The translations under genes and the position numbers were made by a program. From positions 1 through 64,000 of the forward strand of contig JBAKBP010012363.1 of assembly GCA_037953745.1 (NCBI GenBank): a DNA stretch of 64,000 bases, written 5' to 3'. A model generated the notes under the pieces. It saw only the letters and a program-made list of their open reading frames with translations, did no database searches and was not told the origin of the DNA. This stretch comes from Lithodes maja. Taxonomy: Eukaryota > Arthropoda > Malacostraca > Decapoda > Lithodidae. Positions 31,987-42,612 of the stretch are shown piece by piece. How positions within the stretch are numbered: the stretch's first letter is position 1; each line of letters begins with the position of its first letter.

Positions 31987-32163
31987 AGTGATAGTGGATG
32001 GGGTATGGAGAGCCGGGTGGACTCAGCCTGGGTTGAGGTAAAGGTGCGGGACCTGAACGACAACCCACCCGTGTTCTCCCGTCAACAAGCCCGGGTCACT
32101 GTTAGAGAGGATGCCACTCCAAACACTCTGCTGGCTTCATTCCCTGCCACCGATCCTGATAGG
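31987..32163 (+). CDS. CadN: Neural cadherin, exon h
   Basis: 59 codons, phase 0/0. Acceptor ttatccgagtag is chosen because the preceding in-frame tag must be intronic; donor gtaagt. Encodes WVEVKVRDLNDNPPVF and VTVREDATPNTLLASFPATDPDR, an EC linker and the next repeat's start. Matches AYSWVVVKLRDINDN of Drosophila CadN. Confidence 0.9.
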
Positions 32164-32481
32164 GTAAGTAGGGATGAATAAATGGGGTATGTGTATATTA
32201 ATCCCTTCCTGTATGTGTTGGCATAGAGCACAGACTTGAATGACAATCCACCAATGTGTTTTCCTGTCAACACGCCCAATTAATATAATGTACTAGAAAA
32301 AAGGCTACACTACACTCCCTGATTGCTTCTCTCGATACTACTGATCCGAATATCATTCATGTGACTTTATGACTACTGTATATTATGATGGTATCATATT
32401 TATATTATTACTGTTAACATTAGACAATTTTATTACAAAACGTCATAGTTAACCCAGACATGACATATCGGTACCTTGCAG

Positions 32482-32881
32482 GGTGGGCATGGAGGAGTGG
32501 ACTACAAGGTGGAGGGTGGGTGGGGTGCCTTGATGGTGGACCGTATGGGGAGTGTGTTACTGAGGACCACCCTGGACCGTGAGGCTATAGGTAGTGATGA
32601 GGGTGAAGCTAGGGTGATTGCCGTGGACCATGGCTCTCCCCCGCTCTCTTCCACCGCCACCCTCACTATTAAAATCACTGATGTTAATGACTGCTCGCCC
32701 ATTCTCCTTCCACCGACCATTTTCCACGTTACTGAGAATACCCCGCCCGCCCGTTTGGGGATCCTCACGGCCACTGATCCGGATTTATGGTCGCTGGGAC
32801 ACGGACCACCTTTCAACCTCACCCTGGATCCATCTAACCCGCCCCATGTCCTAAGGCTCGTCTCACTCAAGTTTGATCCAC
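32482..32881 (+). CDS. CadN: Neural cadherin, exon i
   Basis: 133 codons plus 1 nt; acceptor accttgcag, donor c|gtaagt. Encodes GGHGGVDYKVEGGWG, TTLDREAIG, AVDHGSPPLSSTATLTIKI, then TDVNDCSPILLPP and the next repeat TENTPPARLGILTATDPD and PPFNLTLDPS. The linker reads DVNDC where DVNDN is expected, replacing a calcium-site Asn by Cys. Confidence 0.93.
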
Positions 32882-33069
32882 GTAAGTTATCTGCTGATGT
32901 ATTTTATGAAAAAAACTGAGCAATTGAAATGGTAACCTTTCGTATGAACATTTCAGCACAGTATTTATAAGGCTCCAAAACACTCATGTTACCATAAACA
33001 GTGGCATTTCTAGATTATAGAACTATAAAGCAAAACAATCCGCCCATCTTCCCTTAATGTTTCCCCCAG

Positions 33070-33272
33070 ACCTGGACAGTGGCCGTGGTGGGGCGGAGTT
33101 ACGGACGACGGAAAGGTTGGACCGTGAACAGCACCGTCAACTGTACGTTAGGGTGATTGTGGCCGACACTGAAGGACGGGCCGCCACCCACACCATCACT
33201 ATCATCGTTGATGATGTTAATGACAACCCAATGAAACCTTCTACCAAGATGGTTTACCTGTGGAAGACGCAG
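33070..33272 (+). CDS. CadN: Neural cadherin, exon j
   Basis: Acceptor gtttcccccag, donor gtgagg; phase 1 in, 0 out. Encodes LDSGRGGAELRTTERLDREQ, VRVIVADTEGRAATHTITI, VDDVNDNPMKP and MVYLWKTQ. Corresponds to SFDREQQKEY and GDVNDNKMQPG of Drosophila CadN, the last regular EC linker. Confidence 0.92.
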
Positions 33273-33535
33273 GTGAGGCATTGAGTTTTTAAAAATCATA
33301 ATTTTGCTTTAATATTCTGACTACCTTCAAATCATATTAGTTTAATATAAATTAAAATATGTATAGCGTATAACATGGTAATAGAGAAAAAAATTGTTTT
33401 AGCGCGAAACTTTTACATTTCAAATGCAATGTCTCTTATACATATTTACTTATAGGACAAGAAACTACTTCTGTTAAATTGTCGGCAAATGTCACCAAAC
33501 AATTTTCTTCAACTCAAACCTCTGTACATACCAAG

Positions 33536-33699
33536 GGTGGAGGGTCGGATGCACCATTGGGCCGGGTATATGTATCCGACCCTGATGACTGGGACTTGGG
33601 TGACAAGACCTTCAAGTGGGCTTCCCAGCCTCATCCCCTCTTCACTCTCCACCCTCGCCACGGCACCATCTTTGCCTCAACACAGCTCAGAGAGGGCAG
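33536..33699 (+). CDS. CadN: Neural cadherin, exon k
   Basis: The acceptor ccaag|GGT at 33535/33536 is the only one giving the phase-0 entry required by exon j. It also gives KTQ|GGGSDAPLGRVYVSD, the same spacing as YQGQSPDTPIGRVYV in Drosophila. A tempting upstream acceptor (cttatag at 33455) would break the frame. Encodes DPDDWDLGDKTFKWASQPHP and LHPRHGTIFAS. Donor g|gtatgt, phase 2. Confidence 0.88.
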
Positions 33700-33938
33700 G
33701 TATGTTCTCAGGTCCTGCATACCATTAGTATTGATACAAGTCCCATGGCAAACCATATCCTAGCAATCCCTTTAATATAGACATGAGAGGCTCTGTGTCG
33801 CTAGGTTGACCATTAGGTTCAATAGCTGATATGAATTGCAGACTTAAACAAAATATACAGACATACCATAAGCCGTCAAATATATGTTACCAATTGCACT
33901 TATTGCAGTACATTAACATATTCTATTCTATTTGCTAG

Positions 33939-34107
33939 ATATGAGCTCCAGTTCTCTGTGAGCGACCGAGTATGGCGTCAGGAGGGAGTGAGTGCCAATG
34001 TAACTGTGGTAGTGAGGCTGCTGGCACCCGAGGCCCTGAGCCATGCTGCCCCACTGGCCCTCACGCACATCTCTCCAGCTGCACTCACTAAGGGATGGAT
34101 GCCGGCT
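33939..34107 (+). CDS. CadN: Neural cadherin, exon l
   Basis: Acceptor tttgctag; phase 2 in, 0 out; donor gtgagt. Encodes RYELQFSVSDRVWRQEG, VSANVTVVVRLLAPEAL and HISPAALTKGWMPA: end of the last cadherin-like repeat and the start of the membrane-proximal domain of non-chordate classical cadherins. Confidence 0.9.
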
Positions 34108-34489
34108 GTGAGTAATTAGTTTTGAAATTCATATATTATATACAAATGCTTTTTGACGTGGTGCACTTTTTTATTATTATGAAGAAGCTATAAATACTTA
34201 ACATTTCCATAAAATACTCCTTGTCTAAAGTTGTGTATCTTTAATTTTGTATGCTTCAAGCACTGGGAATTGACTTCAGGAGCTATCATTCTATCCTAAG
34301 GCTCATAAGTGGGTGAAAATATGAAGTTGCCTTTATTTTCACATACTCAAATAGTTAGGGTTTAACATTTGTATTATCTCTACAACTCAAACTTAGTTTT
34401 CTCCTTAGGTTTACATTAAAATAACTCCATAATACAGCCGAGTCAATCACATGTAATTATCCTATGATTAGGTATGTATTATATGTATG

Positions 34490-34720
34490 TATATACTCAG
34501 GCACATACCCCATAGTTGGGGGTGGCCGACCCTAGACAGAACCCGAACAGAAACAACATTTAAAGTTCCAGTCCTTAAGGTCCGGGACCACTTTCGCATT
34601 CCCTCGCCCCTTACTCTGTCTCGTCTAGTAGGTGAATTTTACAAGGGGATGAGGACTCCTAGCCCCCTGCCCCCAGAAGGAAAAAGTAGGACAGTAAAAG
34701 AGACAGACAGAAACAGCTAA
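34490..34720. repeat. Dispersed repeat related to 63130-63285
   Basis: tactcaggcacataccccat, ttgggggtggccgaccctag and acagaacccgaacag match a segment inserted in a MITE-C copy at 63130-63285. Confidence 0.5.
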
Positions 34721-34778
34721 GGTTGGGTAGAGGTTGCCAAACTTCACCCTGGATAGCACCAACCCTCACCCCGTGATT

Positions 34779-34818
34779 AGGTAAATTAGAAAATAAGTTC
34801 ATACTTAACCTGACAAAA

Positions 34819-34890
<72 letters not shown>

Positions 34891-34928
34891 TTTGTCAGGT
34901 TAAGTATGAACTTATTTTCTAATTTACC
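34779..34928. repeat. 150-bp palindrome with (AT)n centre
   Basis: aggtaaattagaaaataagt ... acttaacctgac-poly A is mirrored exactly after about 66 bp of TA. Adjacent to the 327-bp tandem array. Confidence 0.9.
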
Positions 34929-34929
34929 T

Positions 34930-35745
34930 GATTATTATGTTCCTTCCAACAACCAACTATACTCCTAAAATCGATTTATGAAATTTACAAACACATGTGG
35001 CAGTCTGTAGATTCGAACCCAGGATGCTCACACCGAAAATCAACACCTTATACATCGCACCACGAAGACAGTTAAAGAATGGTGGACACTGCCTACGATT
35101 TATTATGCAACTTCGAATCCTGCATATCAATCTAAGCATGTACACACATCCCAACTGCAACTCACGTAGGCTATGCATATGTGAATGGAAAGAGCAATTA
35201 ATGGGGCCTTAACCACTAGGGAAGTCCTCTCGATAAATCACTCCTGAACCAATATCAATTATTATGTTCCTTCCAACAACCAACTATACTCCTAAAATCG
35301 ATTTATGAAATTTACAAACACGTGTGGCAGTCCGTGGATTCGAACCCAGGATGCTCACACCGAAAATCAACACCTTATACATCGCACCACGAAGACAGTT
35401 AAAGAATGGTGGACACTGCCTACGATTTATTATGCAACTTCGAATCCTGCATATCAATCTAAGCATGTACACACATCCCAACTGCAACTCACGTAGGCTA
35501 TGCATATGTGAATGGAAAGAGCAATTAATGGGGCCTTAACCACTAGGGAAGTCCTCTCGATAAATCACTCCTGAACCAATATCAATTATTATGTTCCTTC
35601 CAACAACCAACTATACTCCTAAAATCGATTTATGAAATTTACAAACACATGTGGCAGTCCGTGGATTCGAACCCAGGATGCTCACACCGAAAATCAACAC
35701 CTTATACATCGCACCACGAAGACAGTTAAAGAATGGTGGACACTA
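34930..35745 (-). repeat. 327-bp tandem repeat, 2.5 copies, with tRNA-like module
   Basis: Units begin at about 34930, 35257 and 35584, nearly identical (for example acacatg versus acacgtg). Each contains a reverse tRNA-like head (gattcgaacccaggatgct). The third copy stops at 35745. Confidence 0.9.
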
Positions 35746-36024
35746 ATCCTACTGCTGTCACTCGTACTACAGAAGGGGAGACTCAGGCCAAGTCCAGCGT
35801 CCAGAGTCGAGTCACAGGGGGAGATACTTAGTTCTCAAATAGTCTACCGCTGTATGTAGATGATCAACTCTCTGTTAAATGTAAATAAGAAGACACTCTT
35901 GCACTAATAGTGTACTGGCAAAACCAAGATTGTTTGGTTGACTTGGGCAGAAGGTTGTCTAAGAGAGTACAGAATATATATTGGATGTAGTTAGCATCTT
36001 TAGACAGCATTGATTTATTCACAG

Positions 36025-36405
36025 GAGGGCGGTGGAGACTTGGGATTGCTCACACAAGGAGTATCCGATGCAATTGGTGAAGGATACTCCGTAGAAGTGG
36101 TCAGCGTCTATGGTCCTTGCAGTCGTGATCAAGGTTCCATGTCCTTAAATGATGAGATCATGGGCCAACATCCTAAAACCCCATCTCGAAACCAAGTACC
36201 ACCTCTATACCCTCAATCCCCGCCCCTTCGCTCTCAAGCCCTGTCCCCACGCTCTGAAGCCAGTCTGACATCCCCAAACTACCTCTTGTCCCCAACCTCC
36301 TCGGGTGCATCCTCCACATGTGTTTGGGTCAGTGCGAGGAACAATGGAGGGAGCTACATGGATCCAGTCAAACTACAAGGCCTACTGGCCCTTCACAACG
36401 AACAG
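36025..36405 (+). CDS. CadN: Neural cadherin, exon m (membrane-proximal domain)
   Basis: 127 codons, phase 0/0, acceptor ttattcacag, donor gttaga. Encodes GLLTQGVSDAIGEGYSVEVVSVYGP and, at the end, CVWVSARNNGGSYMDPVKLQGLLALHNEQ. This resembles the Drosophila CadN segment ending FSAHGSPYYKPVRLNGIVLMHREE. Between them lies a Pro/Ser-rich stretch of about 55 residues (PPLYPQSPPLRSQALSPRSE) that looks like a disordered expansion. Confidence 0.88.
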
Positions 36406-36539
36406 GTTAGAGGGACATTTTATTGACATTCCATTATATTAAAGTTCTCCAATATCGAGCGTGATTATGATATTTAATTTGTATTTATTTATATATTATT
36501 CCTATTTGTATGAAGGGATACAAAAGACAAAGCTGCCTG

Positions 36540-36765
36540 TAACAAGTGTCCTCTCCAAAGTTGAAAGAGTGACAGGGAGCCAAACTCAAGGTACGCTAGA
36601 GTCCAAATGTCCGGGCACACGGAGCTTGAAGCAGTTTAAGTCATAGTATGAGGGAAAGACAGATTGAGGGAGAGAGTTCTAGCTTACTTGTTGAGTGAAA
36701 GAAAGATTGAGAAAATCGGTTTACACTAGGGTTAGAGAGTTGGACAGAACAGGGGTGGGATATAA
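36540..36765 (-). mobile_element. LINE-a 3'-end fragment
   Basis: gttgaaagagtgacaggg, cacacggagcttgaagca and tttaagtcatag match the LINE-a 3' region (3235-3320). Confidence 0.75.
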
Positions 36766-36889
36766 GTATATTAGACAAATGGCAATGAAAATGGGGACTT
36801 GTTCTTAGTTATTTGTAAGTAGGGATCCTGTAAAAGGAACAAATTAAAATATATGGTAACTTTTACTAAAACTTCTGGTATCACTGGCA

Positions 36890-37275
36890 GGTTAGGGTGG
36901 TCAGGTGTCAGGTCTCCATTATCCTTCTTCTTAAGGCAGGAGGGAGAGATCTTGGGGAGTGGGTGTTGTATACATGTTTTCTTTTGTGTGTTTTGCTGAG
37001 AAAGAAAATTATTCTGGTGGTGAACTCCTCTACAGTATTTCGTTCCGTGGCGATGGTGAGAGATGCCAATCTAGTACACTTGAGCATAATAGTTGTTCCA
37101 CCGACCACACAGAACATTTAATACTCTACTGCCCAACACTTGTCCCGCACAGACACAACTTTATCACCACTTCACTCGGAGATCTCTGGACCAACCCGAG
37201 AGAGGTGGCGAACTACCTGGACGCTGCAGGATTCCCATAAAGGGTATCTTGGGGCTACTAAAACAACAACAACAA
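36890..37275 (+). pseudogene. LINE C-terminal fragment with (AAC)n tail
   Basis: Encodes DHTEHLILYCPTLVPHRHNF and LGDLWTNPREVANYLDAAGF, the terminal Cys/His motif typical of I/R1/Jockey-like LINEs, then an aacaacaacaac tail. Distinct from LINE-a and LINE-c. Confidence 0.65.
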
Positions 37276-37336
37276 TGAATTTGTTCATGTTAATTTATAT
37301 TCTTACATAATTATGGTGTCATGTGGTGCATTGGTT

Positions 37337-37745
37337 GTTGTTGTTGTTGATCCCCAAGCTGCCTGGCCGAACAACCCCAAGGCCCCGAGCAAGGCCAAGG
37401 CCATAACCGAGCGCCCCCACAGAACCCTCCCTGCCGACCACAATAAAGCCTGGGTGACCGAAGCCACTCCATGGCAGGGAGCTGAGGAGGGCGCGGAAAC
37501 GCCCGGGAAACCAAAGCCCCACCCAGGGCCCTGTGTCCCTCAGCAATTATGAAGAGAAAGTTGAGGGGCAAAGGTAAAATGTGACGCTTTGGCTTCCAAT
37601 CTCGGTAGATTGGGAGGACAATCCACAGAAGAGGCGCCGTCACTTGAGATCTAGAAAATATATAAGTAAAAAGAACAGTCAGAGTAAGCTATGGGTATGG
37701 CAGAGATCGCTCAGTTCTCACTCTGATAGACCAGCCCATCACCAC
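37337..37745 (-). mobile_element. SINE-4 copy with 13-bp target duplication
   Basis: Flanked by tggtgcattggtt at 37324-37336 and 37746-37758. On the - strand it starts near gatgggctggtctatcagag and ends ggctgttcggccaggcagc + (caa)n, which is also the 3' end of LINE-c. Confidence 0.85.
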
Positions 37746-38273
37746 TGGTGCATTGGTTAAAATGCTTGGCTCATAAACACTAGTTAGATATCTGTGCAGG
37801 AAAACGTGGATTGGCAGTCTCTTTGCAGCAGATGCCTCAGTTTGTCTAACTGTACATAGAAACCTGTAGTAGATGGGCATATGTGACATCTCATCTGGGA
37901 AGGTAAATTTCATAAACCTGTATATCATTCAAAAGCCTCTATGAATAAGGCTGTGTAATTATTCCACCACATGCTTAAAACAGCAAAGACACGATTAATG
38001 CCAGTTTACCTTTAATTTTTATAACTTCTCCAAAACTGAACTTGCTGAGATTATTTGATCGTCATTCTGAGTTTGTTTTCAACCATGATTTCTTAAAATC
38101 TTATTCATATATTTGGATTAAACTTGTTCACTGGTACCAGCATAGAAACTGTTAACTTCTGGACAAAATTTAATGATATGCCACTACCCAATACCTCCTT
38201 CCTCACTAAATTGTCATCTTCTTATGTGTATCTATAATTATTATAATATCTGAACTAAGACCTTTGTGATCAG

Positions 38274-38450
38274 CTGGAGAAGACGACCGGGCTGAAGGTG
38301 TCTGTAGGTGACCCAGGAGCCTCTTGGACTCTCCGGCGGGAACACCACAGCTCCCCAGACCCTCAAAACCATCATCATCACCACCACCACAAGAACCTCC
38401 ACGATCCTCATTCCGCCACCTCCCTCGCCTCCACATCCCTTCCACTACAG
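38274..38450 (+). CDS. CadN: Neural cadherin, exon n, with probable GC donor
   Basis: 59 codons, phase 0/0, acceptor tgtgatcag. Encodes LEKTTGLKVSVGDPG, a run of seven His (38370-38390) and SLASTSLPLQ. The only donor in phase with exon o is CAG|GCAGGT. The next GT (38455) leaves phase 1 and does not fit. Joined product SLPLQ|VVDTNATSLV parallels PLPYMVNANKTALV of Drosophila CadN. Confidence 0.75.
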
Positions 38451-38452
38451 GC
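38451..38452 (+). promoter_or_regulatory. Putative non-canonical GC 5' splice site
   Basis: CTACAG|GCAGGT resembles the GC-AG donor consensus (AG|GCAAGT). Inferred from reading-phase matching only. Confidence 0.5.
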
Positions 38453-38839
38453 AGGTGGATAAAACTGTTAGAAGAGAGACATTGAAAGATTCATGCTATA
38501 TTATGATAGATTGGAGTGTTTTCAACAACTGTACAGTATGTCAGTAATATACGCTTCATTTTAACCACTCCTTCAGTCGTCATCTCCCTTCCACTACGGG
38601 CAGATGGTTAAAGACTGGTAGAAGAGAGTGACTATAAAAAAATTATGCTATATTATGATAATTTTGAGTGTTTATAGCAACTGTATAGTATTTACATACT
38701 CTGTTCATTTTAACCACTCCTCACACTACCAACTCCCTCGCCTCCACCACATACAAGTGAATAAAACTTTTAGGAGGGGAACGTTTAGCGATTTTCTATG
38801 CTATTACATGATACTTGGAGTTCTTATAACAACACTATC

Positions 38840-39235
38840 AGAAGCACATCCATACTCATATCTCTCGCCGTTCCATCCAATCACTCATAGACAACACGCA
38901 GCTGCAGGCACGACCTCCCGAAATCCATCCTTCTGAATCCTCCCTTCCTCGCGAGGACAGAGTCCACCTGGCCAGGCTGAGATGTGGGCACCATCCAGCT
39001 CTTCTGAGCTATCAGAAGAGACTGGATATCTCTGTCGTCGACACCTGCCCAGGATGCTACACAGTACCCCATTCTATTAATTACATCATAGAAGACTGCA
39101 TTCCACACAATCATTTATACCAACAACATAATCTACACTCCTTGAGAGCCCTGTGGGAAAGCCCGATCGTGGCCATGGCCTTCCTTAGGGACTCGGGGCT
39201 GTTCGGCCAGGCAGCCTAGGAACGACAACAACACC
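38840..39235 (+). mobile_element. LINE-c 3'-end fragment
   Basis: agaagcacatccatactcat through ggctgttcggccaggcagcc, then an AAC-rich tail; diverged from the copies at 39844 and 48900. Confidence 0.85.
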
Positions 39236-39669
39236 ACCATCACTAAAAAAAAAAAGCAAGGTTTAGATTACATGCACTGATACTAATGAGACTTATCTAA
39301 TTCTCCCCACACCCATCTCCCACACATATCTGTCATACTGTGGTTTTATATATGCACCAATCCCACTCAAAATTTGCCTATTTTTCCTCCCACTCAAACC
39401 TCCCCACCTTCTCCAAGAATGATATATCAGTTCTTGCTTGCTCATTTGCACTCATTCCTCAAATTCATTTGTGTTATTGTGCCTTCTATGAATACCTTCA
39501 TCTTCCTCATGTCTTGCCCAATCCTTCTGCGATTCCTTCATTACTTCCATATATTTCAATATCATACATATTTACGAGTCCACTCAGATCTTGTCCAATC
39601 AATGATACTATCTCCTTGCCTTAATTTCAGTCAAATACATTACTCTAGTAAAGTTTCTATTGTGTTGAG

Positions 39670-39818
39670 GTGGTGGATACGAACGCCACCTCGCTAGTTA
39701 CTCCACGCCTGAGCCAAGCCCGCACCTGTCGCCACCCTGCCCACCACCACCCACATACCTGCACCGATGATACCTGCATCAATAGCGGCCGCTGCATCAG
39801 GTCCTCTGAGGGTGACAG
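39670..39818 (+). CDS. CadN: Neural cadherin, exon o (start of EGF module)
   Basis: Acceptor attgtgttgag, donor g|gtatgt, phase 0 in, 2 out. Encodes VVDTNATSLVTPRLSQARTC, a His-rich stretch, CTDDTCINSGRCI and RSSEGDR: the first cysteines of an EGF domain that finishes in exon p. Corresponds to SCRTTPCHNGGRCVDT in Drosophila CadN. Confidence 0.87.
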
Positions 39819-39861
39819 GTATGTAGGCTGTGTATAAGGTTGTTGTTGTTGTTGTTGTTCC

Positions 39862-42209
39862 CTAAGCTGCCTGGCCGAACAGCCCCGAGTCCCTGAGGAA
39901 GGCCATGGCCACGATCGGGCTTTCCCACAGAGCTCTCATTGAGTGTAGATTGTGTTGTTGGCGTAAGTGGTTGTGTGAAATGCAGTCTTCTATGATGTGT
40001 TTAATGGTATGGGGTGCTGTGTTACATCCCGGGCAGGCGTCGACAACGGAGTCATCCAGTCTCTTCTGATAGCTCAGGAGAGCTGGATGGTGTCCGCATC
40101 TCAGCCTGGCCAGGTGGACTCTGTCCTCGCGAGGAAGGGAGGATTCGGAAGGATGGATTTCTGGAGGTCGTGCATGCAGCTGCGTGTTGTCTGTGAGTGA
40201 GTGGATGGATCGGCGAGAGATATGAGTATGGATGTGCTTCTGGAAGTTGGTTCGGGGTGGGCAGGGAGGGAGAGAGGACAATAATTGTGTGTGATACCGT
40301 GTGCTGGGTGTTGTTTTGATATTTCTTGGTGTCTGTGGGTGTGTTGCCATGTAGTTTAGTGGGTGGTCTTGGTTCGTGGAGGCTGCTGCCAGGAATTGAG
40401 TGCCTCTCATGTCCAGATGGTTTTTGACTTTGAGGATTTTGGTTTCTTGATGTAGGTGATCTGTGGGTGCAGTAGCTGTGCAGCCTGTAATGATCTTCAG
40501 GGCTTTGTTTTGAATAGTCTGTAAGGTCTTATGATGTGTTTCAGCTAGGTTAGAAGCCCAGGCTGGGCTTGCGTATTCCATCACTGATCTTATGTATTGT
40601 TTATATACTGTGGTGGTAGTTTCTTTGTTGTGTCCAAATTTTGTGTGAGCAAGTGACCTGAGGGCGTTAAGTCTGGGTGTCAGTTTCTTTTTAATGTTTG
40701 TGGTGTGCTGTTTGAATGTCATATGAGTATCATATGTTACTTCTAGGATTTTGGGTGTGTGTGTATGTGTTAGGGGTGTGTTGTTTATGGTGAGTTGAGG
40801 GATGTATTCGTGTTCTCCTGTCCAGCTTGTGAGCAGGGTTGCGGTGGGTTTGGCTGGGGCTAGATTAAGTCTGTTTGTAGTGCACCAGCCGTGTAGTGTG
40901 TTGAGATAGGGTTGAAGGAGATCTGTTGCTCTTTTTGGGTCATGGTGTGTGCATGTGAGTGTTATGTCATCTGCATAGGAGGCTAAGTTTATTTGGGGCG
41001 TAATGGGTGTAGTTATATCGTGCATGTACAGATTGAAGAGTGCGGGCAATAGGACGGATCCTTGTGGGACTCCGTTTGGAAAGTTTCTGATTTTAGATGA
41101 CTGACCGGCAAAAGATACGTGTGCACATCTGCCTGCTAGGAAGTTGGCCAGCCACCTTTTTGTGTTGTTGTGCATGTTTGTGTTGTAGATTTTGTTTGTT
41201 AAGTTGTGGCGGGGGATGGCATCGAAGGCTTTACTAATGTCGAGTGTGGCTAATAGTGATCTGTGTGGTGGTCTAGCTGAGTTGATGCCGTCAAAAGCTC
41301 TTTGTGTCAGGTCTGTGAGAAGAGTGTTTGTGGAGTGCAGTGGCCTAAAGCCATGTTGTGTTGGAGCTAGGGGTAGGTCGGGTGTAATTAGTTGTAATAC
41401 TAGGCGTTCCATGACTTTGGAGGGGGAGCAAAGGAGTGTGATGGGGCGGTGCGAGGAGGGTAGCGTGGGGTCTTTGTTGGGTTTGGGGAATGTGATGATG
41501 ATACCATGCTTCCAAATGTCTGGTATTGTGTTGTGTGAATAGCTGTAGTTTGATATGTTAGTGAGTGCTTGTATGCCTTGTGGTCCCAGGTGTCTGAGGT
41601 GTATGTTGCTTATATTGTCTACTCCACAGGCGGGTGAGTGCTTGAGATTGTTGATGATATGCTTTGTTTGGTGATTGGTGAAGGGTGTATAGTCAGGGTC
41701 TGTGGGGAATTATCTCTTACGTCGGATGACACGTCGGTCGTCTTTGTGAGGTTTTAGGTGGCTTACATGTGAGAAGTGATTGATGAGTGTTTGCTTGTTG
41801 TTTACATGAAGGAGTAGAGTCTGTTGTTGTGATTGCGGCATGTGATTGTGTTGTGTTGTTGTTGGAAAGTGTGATGCTGTTTAGTGTTTTGTAGAGTTTT
41901 TTTGGGGTTTGTTTTGTGATCAAGTGTTTGTAGGAAGTTATTCCAATTTAGTTTTTGTTGTTCTTGTATTTTGTTGTTAGTTTGGGTGTTGAGTGCTTGA
42001 ATTTGTTGTGTGATGTCTTGTGTGTGGGGTGCTGGGGAGTGTTTCAGTATGTCACGTTGTCTGATGAGATTTTGAATTTCTGGTGTGAAGTTGGGGTTGT
42101 GTCTTTTTCTGTTACCTCTTGGAATGTGTTTCTTGTCAGCGTTTTGGATAGTTTTATTGAGTATGTGTACAGCATTGTTGATGTTAGTGATGGGTGTACT
42201 GTTTAGAGT
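39862..42209 (-). pseudogene. LINE-c reverse transcriptase part
   Basis: An open stretch of 516 codons (41412-39862) covers LDISKAFDAIPRH, NGVPQGSVLLPALF, SYADDITLTC and the C-terminal CPGCNTAPHTIKHIIEDC. Upstream the reading is broken by a stop (taa near 41710) and an indel near 41780. The comparison copy at 46716-49316 shows what the frame was. Confidence 0.85.
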
Positions 42210-42612
42210 TGTTGTTGTTGTTCCCCAAGCTGCCTGGCCGAACAGCCCCAAGGTCCCGAGCAAGGTCAAGGCCATAACCGAGCGCCCCCACAGAACCCCC
42301 CCCCGCCGACCACAACAAAGCCCGGGTGACCGAAGCCACTCCATGGCGGGGAGCTGAGGAGGGTGCGGAAACGCCCGGGAAACCAAAGCCCCATCCAGGA
42401 CCCTGTGCCCCTCAGCAATTATGAAGAGAAAGTTGAGGGGCAAAGGAAAAATGTGACGCTTTGGCTTCCAATCTTGGTAGATTGGGAGGTCAATCCACGG
42501 AAAAGACGCCGTCACTTGAGATCTAGAAAATATATAAGTAAAAGGAACAGTCAGAGTAAGCTATGGGTATGGCAGAGATCGCTCAGTTCTCACTCTGATA
42601 GACCAGCCCATC
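42210..42612 (-). mobile_element. SINE-4 nested in LINE-c
   Basis: Interrupts the element exactly where the uninterrupted copy at 46970-46980 reads cttcacaactctaaacag. Same ends as the other SINE-4 copies; short duplication (acaac) merges with the (caa)n tail. Confidence 0.88.

Noticed and set aside
33456..33535. Upstream acceptor (cttatag) for CadN exon k
   Set aside because: It would enter in the wrong phase after exon j; the acceptor at 33535 restores phase and the exact spacing of the Drosophila protein.
34930..35745. CRISPR-like array
   Set aside because: 327-bp whole-unit tandem duplication in animal DNA, with no short repeat-spacer structure.
37311..37643. Protein reading GALVSRAFPRPPQLPAMEWL and similar, seen four times
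   Set aside because: It is SINE-4 sequence; repeats without conserved frame or start, so not a gene family.
38451..38454. GT donor at 38455 for exon n
   Set aside because: Leaves phase 1, incompatible with the phase-0 entry of exon o; GC donor preferred.
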